Of a stretch of 45,831 bases of DNA, positions 23,511 through 32,054 are shown piece by piece. This DNA is from Pseudomonas brassicacearum (GTDB lineage Bacteria > Pseudomonadota > Gammaproteobacteria > Pseudomonadales > Pseudomonadaceae). The stretch is from NCBI RefSeq assembly GCF_003732225.1, contig NZ_MOBJ01000021.1, positions 1 through 45,831 of the forward strand, in the 5' to 3' direction. Every line of letters starts with the position of its first letter. The first letter of the stretch is position 1. The position numbers and the translations under genes were made by a program. Below the pieces are notes generated by a model. The model ran no database searches. It saw only the letters and a program-made list of their open reading frames with translations, and was not told the origin of the DNA.

Positions 23511-25457
23511 ATGAACATCAAACAAAAACTGACGTGGGCGTTTGCAATCATCGCCTGCTTGCCGGTTGTGCTGGTTGCCACCCTGGTGGTCATGAACCTG
23601 CGCAGCGATGCCAAAGAGAACTTTGTCGACAGCAGCGGTCGAGAGATCCGCCAGGTCAGCAACGCCATGCAACTGTTCTTCGACGGCATCAGCCAGAACG
23701 TCAACTACCTGGCCTCCCAGCCGCTGATCAAAAACACCGACGCCAGCCTCAAGACTTACATGAGCGCCAACGCGACCGAGATCCCGCAAGGCGAGATGGA
23801 CAAGCAGGTGTTCGCCTTGCTGCAAGACCTGGGCGCCAGTCACCCGTCCTACGCGTACGCCATCATCGGCACCAGTGCCGGTGGTTACGTGTCGTGGCCC
23901 GATGATCCGAAGCTGACCAATTACGACCCGCGCCAGCGCCCCTGGTACAAAGCCGCCCAGGCCAAACCCGGCAAGCCACTGCGCACCGAGGCCTATTACT
24001 GGGCAGACGATGACGCGACTTATGTCAGCACCGTGCGTACCCTCGACAACAAGCTGGGCACCAACGGCGGCGTGGTCAGCATCGACGTGACGCTCAAGCA
24101 GCTCACCGAGATCGTCAAGCAGATCAAGCTCGGTGAAACCGGCTACCTGATGCTGATGGAAAACAACGGCACGGTGCTGGTCGATCCGAAACAGCCGGAG
24201 CATAACTTCAAACCCCTGAGTAGCCTGGGCGACGGTTATGCGCAACTGGCCAAGGCCGGCAAGGGCCTGGTGGAAATCGAGTTGAACGGCGAGCGCTATA
24301 TGGCCAACGTCTGGCCGTCGGAGCAACTGGGCTGGACCTTCGTCGGCCTGATCAAGCAAACCGACGTCATGAGCTCCGCCACGCAACTGACCTGGTTGAT
24401 CGCGATCATCGCCGCCGTATTGGCCGTGGTCTTTGCCGTAGTCGGCGCGAGTTTCGCCAGCCTCATCGTGCGGCCGATCCGCAGCGTTGCCAGCGGTCTG
24501 GAAGGCATCGCCCAGGGTGAAGGTGACCTGACCCAGAACCTGCAGATCCGTGGCAACGACGAAACGGCCCAACTGGCCAACTGGTTCAACCAGTTCCTCG
24601 CCGCGATTCGCGCGCTGATCCAGCACATCGGCGGCGCCGCGACCAAGATCCTCGCCAACTCCCACAGCGCGACCCAGGTCTCCAGCGACATGGCCGAAGC
24701 CGCCGGGCGCCAACGTGAAGCCGTGGACATGGTGTCCACGGCGTTCCACGAAATGGTCGCCACCGCCAACGAAGTCGCGCGCTCGTGCAGCCAGGCCGCC
24801 GAGTCGGCCGACAGCGGTCAGCGTCAGGCCCGCGAAGGTCAGCAACAGATCGATGCCGCAGTGAGCAGCGTCGACAAGTTGAGCCAGGAAATCGAACAAT
24901 CAGCGCAGTCGATGCAGCAGCTGGAGCGCGACAGCAATGACATTCAGTCGATCCTCGGCACCATTCGCTCCATCGCCGAGCAAACCAACCTGCTGGCATT
25001 GAACGCAGCGATCGAAGCGGCCCGCGCCGGCGAGCAGGGTCGCGGCTTTGCGGTGGTGGCCGATGAGGTTCGCGCACTGGCCAAACGCACCGCCGACTCT
25101 ACGGCGGAAATCGACGGACTGCTCGGCAACCTGGCCAAGCGCACCAGCCAGGTCACCCAGCAAATGCACGCCAGCCTTGAAGTGTCGCAACAGTCGGTGA
25201 GCCGGATCGGCGAGGCGCGCAACAGCTTTGGGCAGATTCGCGAATCGGTGGACGTGATCCGCGACATGAACACCCAGATCGCCACGGCCGCCGAAGAACA
25301 GCATCAGGTCGCCGAAGACATCAACCGCCACATCAGCCAGATCCATGGCGATGCGCAGTTGGTGGCCGAACTGGCCAACTCGGCACGGCTCGACTCCCAG
25401 AGTCTGGCGGGGTTGTCGAATGAGCTGGATGGGTTGGTGCGACGGTTCCGCACCTGA
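23511..25457 (+). CDS. Methyl-accepting chemotaxis protein with dCache sensor
   Basis: 648 aa. TM1 at about 10-30, periplasmic dCache_1 domain about 35-285, TM2 about 293-318, HAMP about 318-372 and a cytoplasmic signalling domain with the hairpin tip around QTNLLALNAAIEAARAGE. The sensor holds the segment YDPRQRPWY (Y138, R143, W145, Y146), close to the amino-acid/amine-binding signature of PctA- and McpU-type receptors. This suggests an amino acid or amine ligand; which one cannot be told. The ATG at 23511 (GGAG upstream) starts directly with the MNIKQKL signal anchor; the upstream ORF extension is not supported. The long minus-strand ORF over it is a shadow. Confidence 0.92.
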   Translation: MNIKQKLTWAFAIIACLPVVLVATLVVMNLRSDAKENFVDSSGREIRQVSNAMQLFFDGISQNVNYLASQPLIKNTDASLKTYMSANATEIPQGEMDKQVFALLQDLGASHPSYAYAIIGTSAGGYVSWPDDPKLTNYDPRQRPWYKAAQAKPGKPLRTEAYYWADDDATYVSTVRTLDNKLGTNGGVVSIDVTLKQLTEIVKQIKLGETGYLMLMENNGTVLVDPKQPEHNFKPLSSLGDGYAQLAKAGKGLVEIELNGERYMANVWPSEQLGWTFVGLIKQTDVMSSATQLTWLIAIIAAVLAVVFAVVGASFASLIVRPIRSVASGLEGIAQGEGDLTQNLQIRGNDETAQLANWFNQFLAAIRALIQHIGGAATKILANSHSATQVSSDMAEAAGRQREAVDMVSTAFHEMVATANEVARSCSQAAESADSGQRQAREGQQQIDAAVSSVDKLSQEIEQSAQSMQQLERDSNDIQSILGTIRSIAEQTNLLALNAAIEAARAGEQGRGFAVVADEVRALAKRTADSTAEIDGLLGNLAKRTSQVTQQMHASLEVSQQSVSRIGEARNSFGQIRESVDVIRDMNTQIATAAEEQHQVAEDINRHISQIHGDAQLVAELANSARLDSQSLAGLSNELDGLVRRFRT

Positions 25458-25487
25458 TCATAGAACCAGGGTGGCCGCTTCGCGGCC

Positions 25488-25571
25488 AATCGCGAGCAAG
25501 CTCGCTCCCACAAGGACACTGCAAAACCCTGTGGGAGCGAGCTTGCTCCGGGCGGCGATCCGACGATGAGG
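25488..25571. repeat. REP pair with a GGGCGGCGATCCG insert
   Basis: ATCGCGAGCAAGCTCGCTCC (from 25488) and GTGGGAGCGAGCTTGCTC (from 25531) face each other in reverse order to the other copies. The second arm is interrupted by CGGGCGGCGATCCG before ACGATGAGG. It lies between the convergent chemoreceptor and AraC genes, preceded by a GGCCGC-TTC-GCGGCC hairpin (25473-25487). Confidence 0.85.
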
Positions 25572-25577
25572 CCGTCA

Positions 25578-26366
25578 CTACCTGAAAAGCTCCCCCGGGG
25601 TAAACCCGAACAGGCTTTTGAATGCGGCAATAAACGCCGACGTCGAGTCATACCCGCTGGACAGCGCCGCCGTGGTCACACTGCTGCCGTCCTCCAGCAA
25701 ACTCAACGAAGACAACAACCGCATGCGCTGGCGCCAGCTGCGAAAGCTCAATCCGGTTTCACGCTGGAACAAGCGCATCAAGGTTTTCTCCGACGTGCCC
25801 AATCGTTCCGCCCACTCATGCAACGTTATGTTCTGCTCAGGGCGCTCGATCAGCTCGTTGCACAACCCAAGCAAACGCGGGTGACGTGGCAGCGGTAGAG
25901 AAAACCCGACTTCAGGCAGGCTCGCCAACTGATCCAGTAGCACCTCGACCAAGCGCGCCTCGCGGCTGTCGCCCTCGGGATAATCCACCGGCAGCTGGCA
26001 GAAGCTCTTGATCAGTTCACGCGCCAAGGGCGTAACTTCCAGCACCCGACAACGCTCGTCCGCCCAGGCGCACTCCTCGCGCCGCACATACAGGCTGCGC
26101 ATTTCCGCACGCATCGAGGTCACCACCTGGTGCTCCAGATCAGCCGGAATCCAGATACCCCACTGCGGCGGCGCAAAGAAACTGCCCTCGGCGGTGTGCA
26201 CGCCGAGGACTCCGCTGATCGCGTAGGAAAACTGCACCCAATCGTGACGATGAGGTGGCGTCCACGAGCCGGCGCTGAGGCTTTCCGCACGGGCATACAG
26301 CGGACGCGGCAACGCCGTCAGGGTCGGGATTGTCCGTTCAAGAGAAAGTTGTCCGTTAGCCGGCAT
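25578..26366 (-). CDS. AraC-family transcriptional regulator
   Basis: 262 aa. N-terminal cupin (about residues 20-90: PHRHDWVQFSYAISG and a proline-rich turn PPQWGIWIP) and a C-terminal double helix-turn-helix (about 165-262) with LHEWAERLGTSEKTLMRLF and the closing GYDSTSAFIAAFKSLFGFTP. It belongs to the cupin-AraC group that often controls a divergent transporter. The divergent symporter gene, 65 bp away, is the likely target. RBS AAGG precedes the ATG. Confidence 0.9.
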   Translation of the reverse strand: MPANGQLSLERTIPTLTALPRPLYARAESLSAGSWTPPHRHDWVQFSYAISGVLGVHTAEGSFFAPPQWGIWIPADLEHQVVTSMRAEMRSLYVRREECAWADERCRVLEVTPLARELIKSFCQLPVDYPEGDSREARLVEVLLDQLASLPEVGFSLPLPRHPRLLGLCNELIERPEQNITLHEWAERLGTSEKTLMRLFQRETGLSFRSWRQRMRLLSSLSLLEDGSSVTTAALSSGYDSTSAFIAAFKSLFGFTPGELFR

Positions 26367-26431
26367 TGATTGGCCTTATGTCGCAAGACGGGCGGAAGTC
26401 ATGACCTTAGGCTAGGTCATCCATTCTTACA

Positions 26432-27478
26432 ATGTCTTCGGTGCCCGCTATGCATGCCTTCAAACACCTCAAACGCGTGGTCACCGACTGGTTCCTGTGC
26501 GGGATGCTGATCGCCACGCTGCTGTCCTGGGCCTTCCCGACATTCGGCGCCACAGGTGGTGCGATGCACGCCGAGTGGGTGATCAACATCGGCGTGTTCC
26601 TGGTGTTCTTCCTGCACGGGGTCAACCTGTCGAGCGAGCAGATCCGTCACGGTTTGAAAAACTGGCGCCTGCACTTCATGGTCCAGGCTTTCACCTTCCT
26701 GGTGTTCCCGCTGATCTGGCTGGTGAGCGACAAGCTGCTGGGCTCGCACATTCCATCGCTGCTGATGTTGGGGTTCTTCTACCTGTGCGCCCTGCCCTCG
26801 ACCATTTCCTCTTCCGTGGCCTTGACCGGAAGCGCGGGTGGCAACGTACCGGCGGCGATTCTCAATGCCAGCCTGTCCAGCGTGCTGGGGATTTTCCTCA
26901 CGCCGTTACTGGTGAGTTTCGTGGTGGGCAGCGGTGCTGGCGGCATTGACCTGGGTTCAACCCTGCTCGACCTCTGCGCCATGTTGCTGCTGCCGCTGGT
27001 ACTGGGTCAGTTGCTGCGGCCGCTGTTTGGCAAGTTTTTCAGTCGCCACAAGCGCTACACCAACATCGTCGACAAACTGGTGATCCTGCTGCTGGTCTAC
27101 GCCGCGTTTTGCAACTCGATGGTTTCCGGGATGTGGCAGCAACAGGGCAATACGGTGATTCTCAGCGCACTGGTCGGCAGTGCCGCGCTGCTGGCGATCA
27201 TTCTGTGGATGACCACTCGCACTGCCCGCGCCCTGAAATTCAACCCGGCCGATGAAATCGCCGCAGTGTTCTGCGCCAGCAAAAAATCCCTGGCGGCCGG
27301 TGCGCCGATGGCCGCATTGATCTTCGGCGCCAACCCGGGCCTGGGGCTGATCCTGTTGCCGATCATGATCTATCACCCGTTGCAGTTGATCGTCTGCTCG
27401 GTGATGGCCGAGAGTTATGCCAACCGCAATCGGCTACTCGCCGAGCAGCAACGCGGCGCTGCCCTCAGCGCTCAATAA
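26432..27478 (+). CDS. Bile acid:sodium symporter family transporter (YfeH-like)
   Basis: 348 aa with about 9-10 transmembrane segments. The sequence (FFYLCALPSTISSSVALTGSAGGNVPAAILNASLSS in TM4-5, residues about 112-148, key PSTISSS and GNVPAA) is that of the BASS/YfeH (SBF-like) family. The bacterial substrates are mostly unknown. Start choice is uncertain: ATG 26432 and ATG 26450 both lack a good Shine-Dalgarno sequence. It diverges from the AraC gene and overlaps the convergent thiolase gene by 14 bp. Confidence 0.85.
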   Translation: MSSVPAMHAFKHLKRVVTDWFLCGMLIATLLSWAFPTFGATGGAMHAEWVINIGVFLVFFLHGVNLSSEQIRHGLKNWRLHFMVQAFTFLVFPLIWLVSDKLLGSHIPSLLMLGFFYLCALPSTISSSVALTGSAGGNVPAAILNASLSSVLGIFLTPLLVSFVVGSGAGGIDLGSTLLDLCAMLLLPLVLGQLLRPLFGKFFSRHKRYTNIVDKLVILLLVYAAFCNSMVSGMWQQQGNTVILSALVGSAALLAIILWMTTRTARALKFNPADEIAAVFCASKKSLAAGAPMAALIFGANPGLGLILLPIMIYHPLQLIVCSVMAESYANRNRLLAEQQRGAALSAQ

Positions 27479-28742
27479 TGGCCGTCACACCTTGACCGCC
27501 GGCGGCGCAGATCGAGATCAACCCGCGACCCTTCCCGGCGGCGTCCAGCAGCTTGGCGAGGTTGGCGACGATTCGCCCGCCGGTCGCGGCAAACGGATGT
27601 CCGGCCGCCAGTGAACTGCCTTTGACGTTGAGCCGACTGCGGTCGATCGAGCCCAACGGCGCTTCAAGACCGAGCCGGGTTTTGCAGTACTCCGGATCTT
27701 CCCAGGCCTTCAAGGTGCAAAGCACTTGCGCGGCGAAGGCTTCGTGGATTTCGTAATAGTCGAAGTCCTGCAAGGTCAGGCCGTTGCGCGCCAGTAAACG
27801 CGGCACTGCGTAGACCGGCGCCATCAATAGCCCTTCGGCGCCGTTGACAAAATCCACCGCCGCCGCTTCACCGTCGCGCAGATAAGCGAGGATCGGCAAA
27901 CCACGTTCTTTCGCCCACGCCTCACTGCCCAACAGCACCAACGCCGCGCCATCGGTCAGCGGTGTCGAGTTGCCAGCGGTGAGCGTGCCTTTGTCGCCTT
28001 TTTCGAAGACCGGTTTCAACGACGCAAGCTTTTCCAGTGTCAGGTCCGGGCGCAGGTTGTTGTCGCGGGTCAACCCCAGGAACGGCGTCATCAGATCGTT
28101 CTGCCAGCCTTCGGCGTAGGACGCGGCCATTTTCTGGTGGCTTTCCAGGGTCAACTGATCCTGCTCGGCACGGGGAATGTTCCAGGTCTGCGCCATCAAC
28201 TCGCAATGCTGTCCCATGGACAGCCCGGTGCGCGGTTCGCCGTTGCGCGGAAACTCGGGGATCAAATGCCGGGGACGCAATTGCAGGAACGTTTTGAGCT
28301 TGTCGCCGGTGCTCTTGGCGCGGTTGGCTTGCAGCAGAATCTTGCGCAGGCCTTCGCTGACACTGATCGGCGCATCCGAGGTGGTATCGACACCACCGGC
28401 AATGCCGCAGTCGATCTGCCCCAGGGCAATCTTGTTCGCCACCAACAACGCCGCTTCCAGACCGGTGCCGCAAGCCTGCTGAATGTCATAGGCCGGGGTA
28501 CTCGGTGACAGCCGCGAGCCGAGCACGCACTCACGGGTCAAGTTGAGGTCCCGGGACAATTTAAGCACCGCCCCCGCCACTACTTCGCCCATGCGCAGGC
28601 CGTGCAGGTTGTAGCGCTCGATCAAGCCTTCGAGCGCCGCCGTCAGCATTGCCTGGTTGCTGGCGGTGGCATACTGCCCGTTGGAACGAGCGAAAGGAAT
28701 GCGATTACCGCCGATGATCGCGACGCGGCGCAGCTGAGTCAT
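27465..28742 (-). CDS. Acetyl-CoA C-acyltransferase (thiolase, FadI/FadA2-like)
   Basis: 425 aa, a degradative-type thiolase. Nucleophilic cysteine C91 in QQACGTGLEA, catalytic HEAF histidine near residue 345, GHP(F)AATGGR near 380, and the second catalytic cysteine C412 in SICAAGGQG. The size and the FARSNGQY start resemble FadI-type thiolases. The ATG at 28742 has GGGAG nine bases upstream; the longer ORF runs into a REP element. It diverges from a large FabG and a MaoC-type hydratase, an arrangement matching mycobacterial fadA2-fabG4-htdX. It should cleave or form 3-ketoacyl-CoA. Confidence 0.92.
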   Translation of the reverse strand: MTQLRRVAIIGGNRIPFARSNGQYATASNQAMLTAALEGLIERYNLHGLRMGEVVAGAVLKLSRDLNLTRECVLGSRLSPSTPAYDIQQACGTGLEAALLVANKIALGQIDCGIAGGVDTTSDAPISVSEGLRKILLQANRAKSTGDKLKTFLQLRPRHLIPEFPRNGEPRTGLSMGQHCELMAQTWNIPRAEQDQLTLESHQKMAASYAEGWQNDLMTPFLGLTRDNNLRPDLTLEKLASLKPVFEKGDKGTLTAGNSTPLTDGAALVLLGSEAWAKERGLPILAYLRDGEAAAVDFVNGAEGLLMAPVYAVPRLLARNGLTLQDFDYYEIHEAFAAQVLCTLKAWEDPEYCKTRLGLEAPLGSIDRSRLNVKGSSLAAGHPFAATGGRIVANLAKLLDAAGKGRGLISICAAGGQGVTAIIER

Positions 28743-28780
28743 GAAAAGCTCCCTATCAATATCTGAATGTGAAAACAGTA

Positions 28781-28876
28781 CCCTGTGGGAGCGAGCTTGC
28801 TCGCGATGAGGCCGGCACATTCAAAGCTTTTGCCGGCTGACACACCGCAATCGCGAGCAAGCTCGCTCCCACAGGT
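28781..28876. repeat. Paired REP element (GTGGGAGCGAGC family)
   Basis: CCCTGTGGGAGCGAGCTTGC (from 28781) and the inverted copy (to 28876) flank about 45 bp. It sits in the promoter region between the divergent thiolase and FabG genes, an unusual place for REP elements, which mostly lie downstream of genes. Confidence 0.9.
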
Positions 28877-29035
28877 ACTGCATTGCGCTTCAAGTTCTGT
28901 ATTCCCTGCCAACCAACAAAAAACCCGGATTCAAACTAATCTGCTGTGATCAAGCGTAGGCCTTATCTCGCGGATCGAACGACTGATCGCGATTCGTGGT
29001 CCACACTTTGAACCCCAGTTGCCGGAGGACATTCC

Positions 29036-30388
29036 ATGTCAGACCGTTATATCGACTTCGCCAATTCGGCCTTCGGCCACCGTGTGGTTGGAGCCCTTGG
29101 CCTGCCGTCGCCGGTTCGTCTGGAGCGCTGGGAGGCCGGTCGCCTGCGGCCCGTCGAGGGTGCGCTGCTGATCGGTGGCGGCCCGTTGACGCAGAACGTC
29201 AGCGCGTTCGCCAACAAACTCACCGAGCAGATTTATAGCTACGGGCCGGAACCGTTGGTGGCCCAGGCGTGGATTCCGGGTCACGGGCCCAAGCTCAAAG
29301 CGGTAGTGTTCGATGCCAGCGATCTGCTGCAGACCGATCAGCTCAAGCAACTGCGCGAGTTCTTCCAGCCGTTGATGAAAAATCTCGACCGCAGCGCTCA
29401 TCTGGTGATTTTCGGGCGCGCACCGGAAACCTTGGGCGACCCGTTCGCCGCCAGTGCCCAACGCGCACTCGAAGGCTTCAGCCGCTCGCTGGCCAAGGAG
29501 CTGCGCAGCGGCGGCATCTTGCAGTTGCTGTATGTCGGGGCCGGGGCCGAAGGACAGCTAGAAGGTGCATTGCGGTTTTTCCTCTCGCCAAAAAGTGCTT
29601 ATGTCTCGGGGCAGGTCGTGCGGCTGAATGCTTGCGACACTCAAGTCCATGACTGGACCCGCCCGTTGGCCGGACGCACGGCGCTGATCACTGGCGCGGC
29701 TCGCGGCATCGGCGCATCGATCGCCGAAACCCTGGCACGCGACGGTGCGCAGGTGGTGCTGCTGGATGTGCCACCGGCCAAGACCGATCTCGATGCCCTC
29801 GCCGCCCGCCTCGGCGGCCATAGCATCACCCTCGATATCTGCGCCGAAGACGCAACTGAACAGTTGGTCCAGCAGTTGCCGAACGGCATCGACATTGTGG
29901 TCCACAACGCCGGCATCACCCGCGACAAAACCCTGGCCAACATGACTCCGGAATACTGGGATGCGGTGCTCGCAGTAAACCTGAATGCACCGCAAGTGCT
30001 GACCAAAGCGCTGCTCGACAGCGGCACCCTGCACGATAACGGTCGGGTGATTCTGCTGGCCTCGATCAGCGGCATCGCCGGCAATCGCGGGCAAACCAAT
30101 TACGCCGCGAGCAAGGCCGGGCTGATTGGCCTGGCACAGGCCTGGGCGCCGTTGTTGGGTGAGCGCGGGATCAGCATCAATGCGGTAGCCCCAGGCTTTA
30201 TCGAAACCCAAATGACCGCGCATATTCCGTTCGCCCTGCGTGAGGCCGGGCGACGCATGAGTTCACTGGGGCAAGGCGGATTGCCACAAGACGTCGCCGA
30301 AGCCGTGGCCTGGCTCGCCCAACCCGGCAGTGGCGCGGTCAGCGGGCAAGCATTGCGAGTGTGTGGGCAAAGTGTATTGGGAGCTTGA
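29036..30388 (+). CDS. High-molecular-weight 3-oxoacyl-ACP/CoA reductase (FabG4-like)
   Basis: 450 aa, nearly twice the length of ordinary FabG. The first ~205 residues are a degenerate Rossmann-like domain. The C-terminal half is a complete SDR: GAARGIG at 220-226, NAG at 291-293, serines 343/345, Y356 and K360 (NYAASK). This two-domain form is known as FabG4 in mycobacteria, an NADH-dependent ketoacyl-CoA reductase. It is followed two bases later by a MaoC-type hydratase and diverges from a thiolase, giving three consecutive steps of acyl-chain conversion. Strong RBS (GGAGG). Confidence 0.93.
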   Translation: MSDRYIDFANSAFGHRVVGALGLPSPVRLERWEAGRLRPVEGALLIGGGPLTQNVSAFANKLTEQIYSYGPEPLVAQAWIPGHGPKLKAVVFDASDLLQTDQLKQLREFFQPLMKNLDRSAHLVIFGRAPETLGDPFAASAQRALEGFSRSLAKELRSGGILQLLYVGAGAEGQLEGALRFFLSPKSAYVSGQVVRLNACDTQVHDWTRPLAGRTALITGAARGIGASIAETLARDGAQVVLLDVPPAKTDLDALAARLGGHSITLDICAEDATEQLVQQLPNGIDIVVHNAGITRDKTLANMTPEYWDAVLAVNLNAPQVLTKALLDSGTLHDNGRVILLASISGIAGNRGQTNYAASKAGLIGLAQAWAPLLGERGISINAVAPGFIETQMTAHIPFALREAGRRMSSLGQGGLPQDVAEAVAWLAQPGSGAVSGQALRVCGQSVLGA

Positions 30389-30390
30389 AC

Positions 30391-31245
30391 ATGGCGACCG
30401 ATTGGCATTCACAGAGCAGTACACCGTACCTGCCCGAGTTGTATTGGCGTGCGGCGACGCGGCGCAAGATCATCGGCACCACCCTGCCTGAGGATGGCTT
30501 TCGTTGCTGGGTCAATGTTGACCCCAAGCGCCTCGCGGCCTATCGCAAGGTCTGCGATTTTACCGATGACGGTTTGCTGCCACCGACGTATCCCCATGTG
30601 CTGGCGTTCGCCTTGCAGATGCAATTGCTCACTGCCAAGGCGTTTCCCTTTCCGCTGCTGGGGTTGGTTCACCTGGCCAATCGCATCCGTATTCTGCGGC
30701 CCTTGGGCGCAGTCGCTCGAGTGCAGGTGAGCGTGCGGGTGCAGAACCTGCAACCTCATGCCAAGGGCGCGGTGTTTGAGTTGGTCACTCGCATTGATGA
30801 TGCACTCGGGCCACTTTGGGAGGCCGAAAGCCAGATGCTCTGCAAAGGCGTGAAGCTTGCCGGCGAAACCATTGAGCCGTCGTCGGACCCGGTTCTGAGC
30901 ATGAACGAGGTCACCCGCTGGTGGGCACCGAGCGAGATTGGCCGGCGCTACGCCAGGGTTTCCGGTGACTACAACCCGATCCACCTGAGTGCCGCTAGCG
31001 CCAGACTCTTCGGTTTCCCCCGGGCCATCGCCCACGGTTTGTGGATCAAAGCACGAACCCTTTCGGCACTGAGCGGGCGTCTGCCGACTTCAAATATCGA
31101 GATTGCCGTGCAGTTCAGGAAGCCGGTGCGCTTGCCCAGCGAAGTGATCTTGCTGGCCAGCGCTGCCGGCTCAAGCGGCGATTTGAAACTGGTCGGCGCC
31201 GGGGATCTGGAACACATGCTCGGCACGTGGCGACCACTCGCCTGA
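30391..31245 (+). CDS. MaoC-family (R)-specific enoyl hydratase, HtdX-like
   Basis: 284 aa, double-hotdog protein. The C-terminal hotdog has the hydratase-2 motif SGDYNPIHL with catalytic D193 and H198, followed by FPRAIAHGLW. The N-terminal hotdog (about 20-150) is degenerate. This is the layout of mycobacterial HtdX. It starts two bases after the FabG4-like stop codon (GGGAG as RBS), so both are surely co-transcribed. It would hydrate or dehydrate acyl-CoA between the reductase and an enoyl step. Confidence 0.9.
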   Translation: MATDWHSQSSTPYLPELYWRAATRRKIIGTTLPEDGFRCWVNVDPKRLAAYRKVCDFTDDGLLPPTYPHVLAFALQMQLLTAKAFPFPLLGLVHLANRIRILRPLGAVARVQVSVRVQNLQPHAKGAVFELVTRIDDALGPLWEAESQMLCKGVKLAGETIEPSSDPVLSMNEVTRWWAPSEIGRRYARVSGDYNPIHLSAASARLFGFPRAIAHGLWIKARTLSALSGRLPTSNIEIAVQFRKPVRLPSEVILLASAAGSSGDLKLVGAGDLEHMLGTWRPLA

Positions 31246-31250
31246 GGCAA

Positions 31251-31700
31251 TCAGCCACGCCGAATAAAAAATACCCCCGCCATAATCAACACCAGCCCGG
31301 CAATCTTGCCGGTGCTGACGGGTGCTTCGCGAAACCCGGCCCAGCCGAAATGATCCAGGGTCATTGCCATCCCCAGTTGCCCCGCCAGCACCAGCGCCAT
31401 GAACAGCATGGCGCCGATGCGCGGCCCCGCGAAGGCTGCCGTGGTGATGAAAAATGCGCCGAGCAGGCCACCGCTCCAGTGCCACCAGGTCAGGCTTTTG
31501 AGGGCGGCCAACGTCGGCGTTTCTCGCTGGAACAGCACCAACAGCAACAACGCCATGGTGCCGACAAAAAACGAAATCAGCGCGGCGCTCAGGACGCTCG
31601 ACACTTGTTTGGCCAACTGGCCATTGATACCGGCTTGCAGCGGCAAAAATGCACCTGCGACAAAAGGCAGGCAAAGCAACCACCAGACGGGGGCCGGCAT
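31251..31700 (-). CDS. DMT-type transporter (DUF606/YdcZ family)
   Basis: 149 aa with about five transmembrane segments. The first (PVWWLLCLPFVAGAFLPLQ, then AGINGQLAK) and the closing (VSTGKIAGLVLIMAGVFFIRR) are characteristic of the DUF606/YdcZ branch of the drug/metabolite transporters, half the size of EamA proteins. The ATG at 31700 has GGAG eight bases upstream. Substrate unknown. It ends five bases after the convergent hydratase stop codon. Confidence 0.87.
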   Translation of the reverse strand: MPAPVWWLLCLPFVAGAFLPLQAGINGQLAKQVSSVLSAALISFFVGTMALLLLVLFQRETPTLAALKSLTWWHWSGGLLGAFFITTAAFAGPRIGAMLFMALVLAGQLGMAMTLDHFGWAGFREAPVSTGKIAGLVLIMAGVFFIRRG

Positions 31701-32054
31701 GCTGTTCTCCAATGAGTGAATGAGGCGCGCAGTATACGCCGTCCCCTCGCTCGATCGCAGGCACAACCCAACGCTGCAAACTTTTAGAATTGCAGTAGAA
31801 GATCACAACCTTCGGTAGCCTCTACGGGACTTCGCAAACAATCATGCCCCAGTCGAACAGGGTTAACGGTGTCTACGTAACTTAAGCTTTATGACGAATT
31901 TATGATTCTCAAAGAACCATCACCTATTGAGTTACAGGGTTATTTAATAAATAAATAACTGCAAAAAACGTCCTTGACATTAGTCCTTAGATACAGCCTG
32001 CCTACTAGTTGTTAATCGCAAAAGCCCGACCTTGGGGTTGAACACCGACAGTGT
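31701..32054. other. AT-rich intergenic stretch before luxR
   Basis: About 354 bp, clearly richer in A/T than its surroundings, between the DMT gene and the 3' end of luxR. It contains the palindrome GTTATTTA-ATAAA-TAAATAAC (31939-31959) and a TTGACA at 31974-31979 without a convincing -10. No gene is evident. It marks the left border of the quorum-sensing/AfsA region. Confidence 0.55.

Noticed and set aside
23403..24899. 498-codon minus-strand ORF
   Set aside because: Antisense to the chemoreceptor, low-complexity GC-rich translation, no RBS; the chemoreceptor is complete.
25578..27478. A catabolic operon formed by AraC regulator, symporter and thiolase
   Set aside because: The thiolase is convergent with and overlaps the symporter; gene directions do not support one operon.
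7903..28876. Recurrent 20-25-bp palindromes as CRISPR repeats
   Set aside because: They are dispersed paired palindromes between genes, not regularly spaced arrays, and no cas genes are present; they are REP elements.
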